Under the pieces are notes generated by a model. That model was given only the letters and a program-made list of their open reading frames with translations, made no database searches and was not told the origin of the DNA. Positions 59,695 through 64,000 of a stretch of 64,000 nucleotides of DNA are shown here, in pieces. The stretch comes from Alisma plantago-aquatica. Taxonomy: Eukaryota; Streptophyta; Magnoliopsida; Alismatales; Alismataceae. Positions within the stretch are counted from its first letter, which is position 1, and the number at the start of each line of letters is the position of its first letter. The DNA is taken from contig OY856412.1 in the NCBI GenBank assembly GCA_963693085.1, forward strand, positions 344,589,457 through 344,653,456, in the 5' to 3' direction. Made by a program: the position numbers and the translations under genes.

Positions 59695-60594
59695 ATGAAG
59701 ACACATGTGGTTATTACAGATGAGGATGAACGTGTGATTGTCCAAGGCTCAACCACACCTGAATCTCAACCAAAAGGGGAAATAACAACTGATAAGACTA
59801 AGAAGGAAAGGTCTAAAAAATGTATTGATGAAGATATAGAAACACCAGAGCCAGATGTGCCAGTGTACAAGCCTCGTCCTCCTTTCCCAGCCCGTTTGAA
59901 GCAAACCAAGCTCAATACTCATCTCAATAAGTTCAAGGAAGCTATGAAAAAACTTCATGTTTATATACCCTTCCTAGATGTGTTGGTTGAGATACCAGCT
60001 TGGACAAAGTATTTGAAATCACTTCTCACCAGAAAATATATTACAGAAGAATATGAAATAGTCAAGTTAGGAACAACCACTTCAGATATCATTCAGAGCA
60101 AGATGCCAAAGAAAAAGAAAGATCCAGGATCATTTGGGATTTCTTTCCATATCGGTGATTCTTCATGTAAGAAAGGATTGACCAATCTTGGTGCTAGCAT
60201 CTCTATTATACCACTTAGCCTTTGTAAAAGGCTAGGGTTTGTTGAACTGCTCCCAACTGGCATGAACATACAACTTGCAGATAACACTGTGACTCTTCCT
60301 TTGGGAATAATTGAGGATGTCCCTGTCATGGTAGGCAAAGATTCTTATGTTCCTTGTGACTTTGTCATCATGGACATAAAGGAAGATACTAGATACCCTC
60401 TTATATTTGGACGTCCATTCCTTGCCATGGTAAGAGCTTTAATTGATGTTGATGCAGGAACCTTGCTGCTCAGACTAGGTAAAGAAACCTTAGAGTTCAA
60501 TGTTTTTGAATGTATGCGAAGACCAAGTATGCAAGAAGAAGGCTACTTGATTAAGTGTGTTGAGCAGATGTCACTTCACGCAAGAGGATTATGA
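59695..60594 (+). pseudogene. Athila-type gag C terminus and aspartic protease, active site altered
   Basis: An open frame of 299 codons. Residues 1-130 are gag C terminus with Pro-rich PPFPARLKQ and a FKEAMKKLHVYIPFLDVL run. The protease follows from about residue 140, with DPGSFGISFHIG, then the active-site segment reading NLGAS at 60184, where the family has Asp-Leu-Gly-Ala-Ser. A flap region and PLIFGRPFLA close the domain near residue 240. Aspartic proteases need that Asp, so the domain should be inactive although the frame is open. Confidence 0.83.
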
Positions 60595-60730
60595 ACAAGA
60601 AGATCCCTTAGCAGTGGCCCTAACTAATCCAAATGTAGCTAGTTCAGTTGACAAACAAGTCAAAATTTGTGTTCTCGACCTCGACACTACTGAAGAAGAT
60701 CCTGAGGCCAAAGTTGAATAACTCAAAGAT

Positions 60731-62300
60731 GTGGATGTTACTGAAGAACCATGCAAAAAACCACAAGATCCTGAAATGAAGCCCTTACCTGAAGGATTGA
60801 AGTATGTATTTCAAGATGACTTAAAGGTCTACCTAGTCATCATAAACTTAGATCTAACAACAGAACAAGAAGATAAACTCTTGACAGAATTAAAGGAAAG
60901 AAGAATAGCCATCAGCTACAAGATGAGTGACGTCACCGGGGTTATTTAAGCATTTTGCATGCACAAAATCCCCATGATGGAAGACCACAAGCCAAATGTT
61001 GAACATCAACGAAAATTGAATCCAAATATGAAGGAAGTAGTCTGTCATGAAGTCATTAAACTGCTCACTACTAGAATAATCTATCCAAAATCTGACTCGC
61101 CATGGGCAAGTCCCGTGCATGTTGTCCCGAAGAAAGGTGGAACTATAGTGAAATGAAATGAAGACAATGAACTCATCCCCACTCGAACAGTCACAGGGTG
61201 GATTATGTGTATGGATTATAGGAAGTTAAACAAGGTGACTCAAGAGGATCATTTCCCAATGCCTTTTCTTGATCAAGTCTTAGAACAATTGGCTCACCAA
61301 GAATATTTCTGCTATCTCGATGGTTACTCTGGATTCTATCAAATACCTATACATTCGGATGACCAAGACAAAACAACCTATACTTGTCCTTTTGGAACAT
61401 ATGCCTTTAGAAGGATGTTGTTCAGTCTCTATAATGCACCTGCAACTTTCCAACATTGCATGGCGGCTATATTTGTTGGTCTTACTGAAACTATCATGGA
61501 AGTTTTTATGGATGATTTTTCCGTGTATGGAGATTCATACGACTCATGCCTGAGGCACCTTTCCCTTGTCCTTAAATGGTGTGAATAAGCGCATCTTGTG
61601 TTGAATTGAGAGAAGTGTCACTTTGTGGTAAAATAAGGCATTGTCCTTGTCCATAGAGTCAGAAGTAGAGGAATCAAAGTAGATAGAGCGAAAATTGACC
61701 AAACTTGCTATCTGACGAATGTAAGAGAGGTCCACACATTCCTATGTCATGAAGGCTTTTATAGTAGGTTTATAAAGGATTTCTCCAAAATAACCAAGTT
61801 GATGACGAACTTATTGCTAAAGGATGTTGAGTTCCATTTTGACGAAGAATGTATCAAAAGTTTTAATAACCTGAAACATGCACTTATAACATCACCCATC
61901 ATCAGAGCTCCCGATTGGGATCACCCATTTGAAATTATGTGTGATGCTAGTGCAATATATAGAGAAGAAACATTATGTAATCTACTATGCTCGAAGACCC
62001 TCGATGAAGCTCAGAGGAATTATGCAACTATTGAGAAAGAACTTCTTACAGTCGTGTATGCCTTTGACAAGTTCAGATCCTACCTCATAGGTTTAAAAGT
62101 CATTGCCTACACAGATCATGCAACTATCTGTTACCTCCTAGCAAAGAAAGACACTAAACCTAGGTTAATTATATGGATTCCCCTATTTCAAGAATTTGAC
62201 CTAGAGATAAGAGACAAAAAAGGTACAGAGAATGTTGTGGCAAACCACCTCAGTCGAATGCACACTCTAGAAACTAAGAATATCTCGATTAATGACTCTC
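60731..62300 (+). pseudogene. Athila-type RT and RNase H, broken
   Basis: RT begins with a connector at 60731-60949. The frame then reads PWASPVHVVPKKGG (61098), CMDYRKLNK (61205), FPMPFLDQVLEQLA (61255), SGFYQIPIH (61330) and the catalytic FMDDFSVYG (61505). A stop near 61587 and others near 61608 and 61634 break the thumb. RNase H shows MCDASA (61937), the [12 protein letters not shown] segment (62030) and [10 protein letters not shown] (62108). The NHLSR motif before integrase is at 62248. Confidence 0.84.
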
Positions 62301-62309
62301 TCCCAGATG

Positions 62310-63519
62310 ACCAATTAATGAAAGTTTCTAAAGGCGCCCCTTGGTACTCGAATTATGTGAACTACCTTACTGTTGGCGTCATCCACCCTGAATGCACCAG
62401 AAACGAATTGAAGAAATTCATGCATGATGTGAAACAATATCACTGGGATGAGACATACCTATTCAAGCTATGCACCGATGGTCTCTATAGACATTGTATC
62501 GCTAAAGAAGAAGCTCAACGTATTTTAAAACAATGTCACTCAGGCCCAGTCGGAGGCCATATGAGTTCTAAGAAAACTTCCTTAAAAGTTTTGCAGTGTG
62601 GATTCTTTTGGCCAACCATATCTAAAGATTCTTACAACTTTGTTCTATCATGTGTCAAGTGCTAGAGAATGGGTAACATAACAAAGAGAAATGAGATGCC
62701 ACTTAAGTTGTGTTAAGAAGTTGAGATTTTTGATGTTTGGGATGTGGATTACATGGGTCCATTCCCATCTTCTCATGGATTTTCCTACATCCTAGTCGCG
62801 GTTTATTACGTCTCAAAATGGGTTGAAGCCATACCAACCGTCACTAGCAATTCCAAACCCGTCATCAAAATGTGCAAGGATATTATTATCTGCCATTTTT
62901 TTGAGTCCCATGCACTGTGATATCAGACGGAGGCTCTCATTTCCTAGAAAGAAGCTTTGAAGCATTGTTGAGGAAATATGGTGTAACACACAAAGTAGCT
63001 TCGCCCTACCATCCCCAGATAAGTGGACAGGTAGAGGTTTCAAATCATCAACTCAAGGATATTTTGGAAAAGACAGTAGGCCGCAACCAAAAACATTGGT
63101 CATTAAAAATCAATGATGCATTATGGGCCTACCGAACTGCTTTTAAAACTCCACTTGGAACTACACTATTTTGATTAATATATGGAAAGTCTTGCCACCT
63201 GCATGTTGAACTCGAACACAAAGCATGGTGTGAAATAAAAAAGCTAAATTTCAACATGAATGAAGCAAGCCAAGCCAGGATTATGTAACTCCAGGAGCTG
63301 GAAGAACTCCGGATGACAACTTATGAAAATGCACGAATCTATAAAGAACACACGAAACTTTGGCACAATGCCCATCTAAAAAGAAAGGACATAAAAGTGG
63401 GAGACCTAGTTCTATTGTTCAACTCAAGACTAAAGTTCTTCCCAGGGAAACTTTATTCTCGCTGGTCTGGACCTTACATTGTCAAGAGCATGTCCCCACA
63501 TGGTGCTTTCTCATTATGA
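62310..63519 (+). pseudogene. Athila-type integrase, broken
   Basis: The zinc-binding region lies at 62530-62665, with [14 protein letters not shown] and SCVKC. The core starts near 62740 with [15 protein letters not shown] stop and a frame change occur near 62910, and the new frame from 62917 holds [13 protein letters not shown] and [24 protein letters not shown]-terminal segment with DLVLLFNSRLKFFPGKLYSRWSGPY is at 63400-63470. There is no chromodomain. Further stops lie near 63173 and 63286. Confidence 0.83.
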
Positions 63520-64000
63520 AGTGAAAAGTCAGGCAAATTTGTGGAAAATGGCCAATGCTTGAAGAGATATTTCACCTCAGCCAACATGGGTGCTGAAGCA
63601 ATGCTGGATCTCAACAACCCAAAATATCCACCGTAAAATTGAAGGATTCATTCGAGCCATCGACGTAAAATAAAGGCACTTGTCGGGAGGCAACCCGATC
63701 AATAAATTCATTTTTACTTTTAACTTTGAATTAGAAATTTTCCTTGATTCTATTTTACTTTTTAGATAATTTTGCACTAAATAAAGATCGCATCACGAGA
63801 AGCTATCTTGAGTTCTGATTAGTCTTCATTTTTGAGATTTTCAGATGCAGGACACATGTTGATTGGAATACAACCACATTTGATGGTCCAACTGGCATGA
63901 ATTTTCCCCTCCATCTTAGATTTAGAGTTTGCTCAGGACAAGAAAATTTCTAAGTTTGGTGTGGAGGGTGGGTGGTATGTACTTTACTTTCCACATTCAC
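63520..64000 (+). other. Non-coding tail of the Athila-type element
   Basis: After integrase the only structure is a hairpin at 63683-63698 and a purine-rich run at about 63960-63975 (TGGTGTGGAGGGTGGGTGG) that may be the purine tract before the 3' LTR. No env-like frame is visible. Confidence 0.55.
63683..63698 (+). other. TCGGGAGGCAACCCGA hairpin after pol
   Basis: A 5-bp stem (TCGGG/CCCGA) closes the loop AGGCAA. A similar GGGAGGCAACCC segment is, from memory, common downstream of pol in Athila-type elements. A role in RNA packaging or 3' processing would be conjecture. Confidence 0.6.

Larger units (their letters stand above)
55130..64000 (+). mobile_element. Athila-type Ty3/gypsy element, right end outside the window
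   Basis: The order is a 5' LTR (to 57765), a tRNA-Asp primer site (57848-57864), gag, protease, RT, RNase H and integrase without a chromodomain, then a non-coding tail with a CGGGAGGCAACCCG hairpin. The Asp primer and gag/protease text place it in the Athila lineage. The left border (about 55130-55180) is uncertain because the partner LTR is not in view. No env-like ORF is seen before the window ends. Confidence 0.85.

Overview
The window is repeat DNA from a flowering plant. No intact host gene was recognised. Nearly every block belongs to a plant transposable-element family: Ty1/copia and Ty3/gypsy LTR retrotransposons primed by initiator-Met or Asp tRNA, a Cassandra element with 5S rRNA-like LTRs, two L1-type LINEs and a CACTA DNA transposon. 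The nesting, long LTRs and decayed reading frames suggest heterochromatin of a repeat-rich genome. The species cannot be named from the sequence.

Layout, left to right. 1-1930: AT-rich DNA, then a GC-richer unidentified segment. 1931-11052: copia element with 2,247-bp LTRs, a perfect CTTCA target duplication and a decayed interior. 11082-11917: Cassandra element inserted in the same old segment, which continues to about 12500. 12962-15378: 5' part of an L1 LINE (minus strand). 15424 to about 22835: SIRE/Maximus-type copia element with one LTR, decayed gag-pol and a third ORF. About 22836-23050: copia integrase fragment. 23274-30543: CACTA transposon with a CCA target duplication, carrying one fused minus-strand gene. 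30547-32771: unassigned. 32772-38037: copia element with 158-bp LTRs and unusual TA...CA ends. 38043-39505: decayed copia gag and protease. 39506-39877 plus 53811 to about 55125: one L1 LINE 3' end split by a 13.9-kb chromovirus at 39878-53810 that has LTRs over 4.5 kb. About 55130-64000: Athila-type gypsy element that runs off the right edge.

The elements depend on each other only as insertion sites; they do not form a pathway. Useful points are the nesting order, the regulatory repeats in the LTRs (CG palindrome arrays, telobox arrays, 26-bp minisatellites, 5S-type pol III boxes), a tRNA-Asp copy captured beside the Athila primer site, and the in-frame fusion of the two CACTA genes. All coding regions carry stops or frameshifts, so they are annotated as pseudogenes. 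Domain calls come from reading the translations by eye, and no alignment was run.
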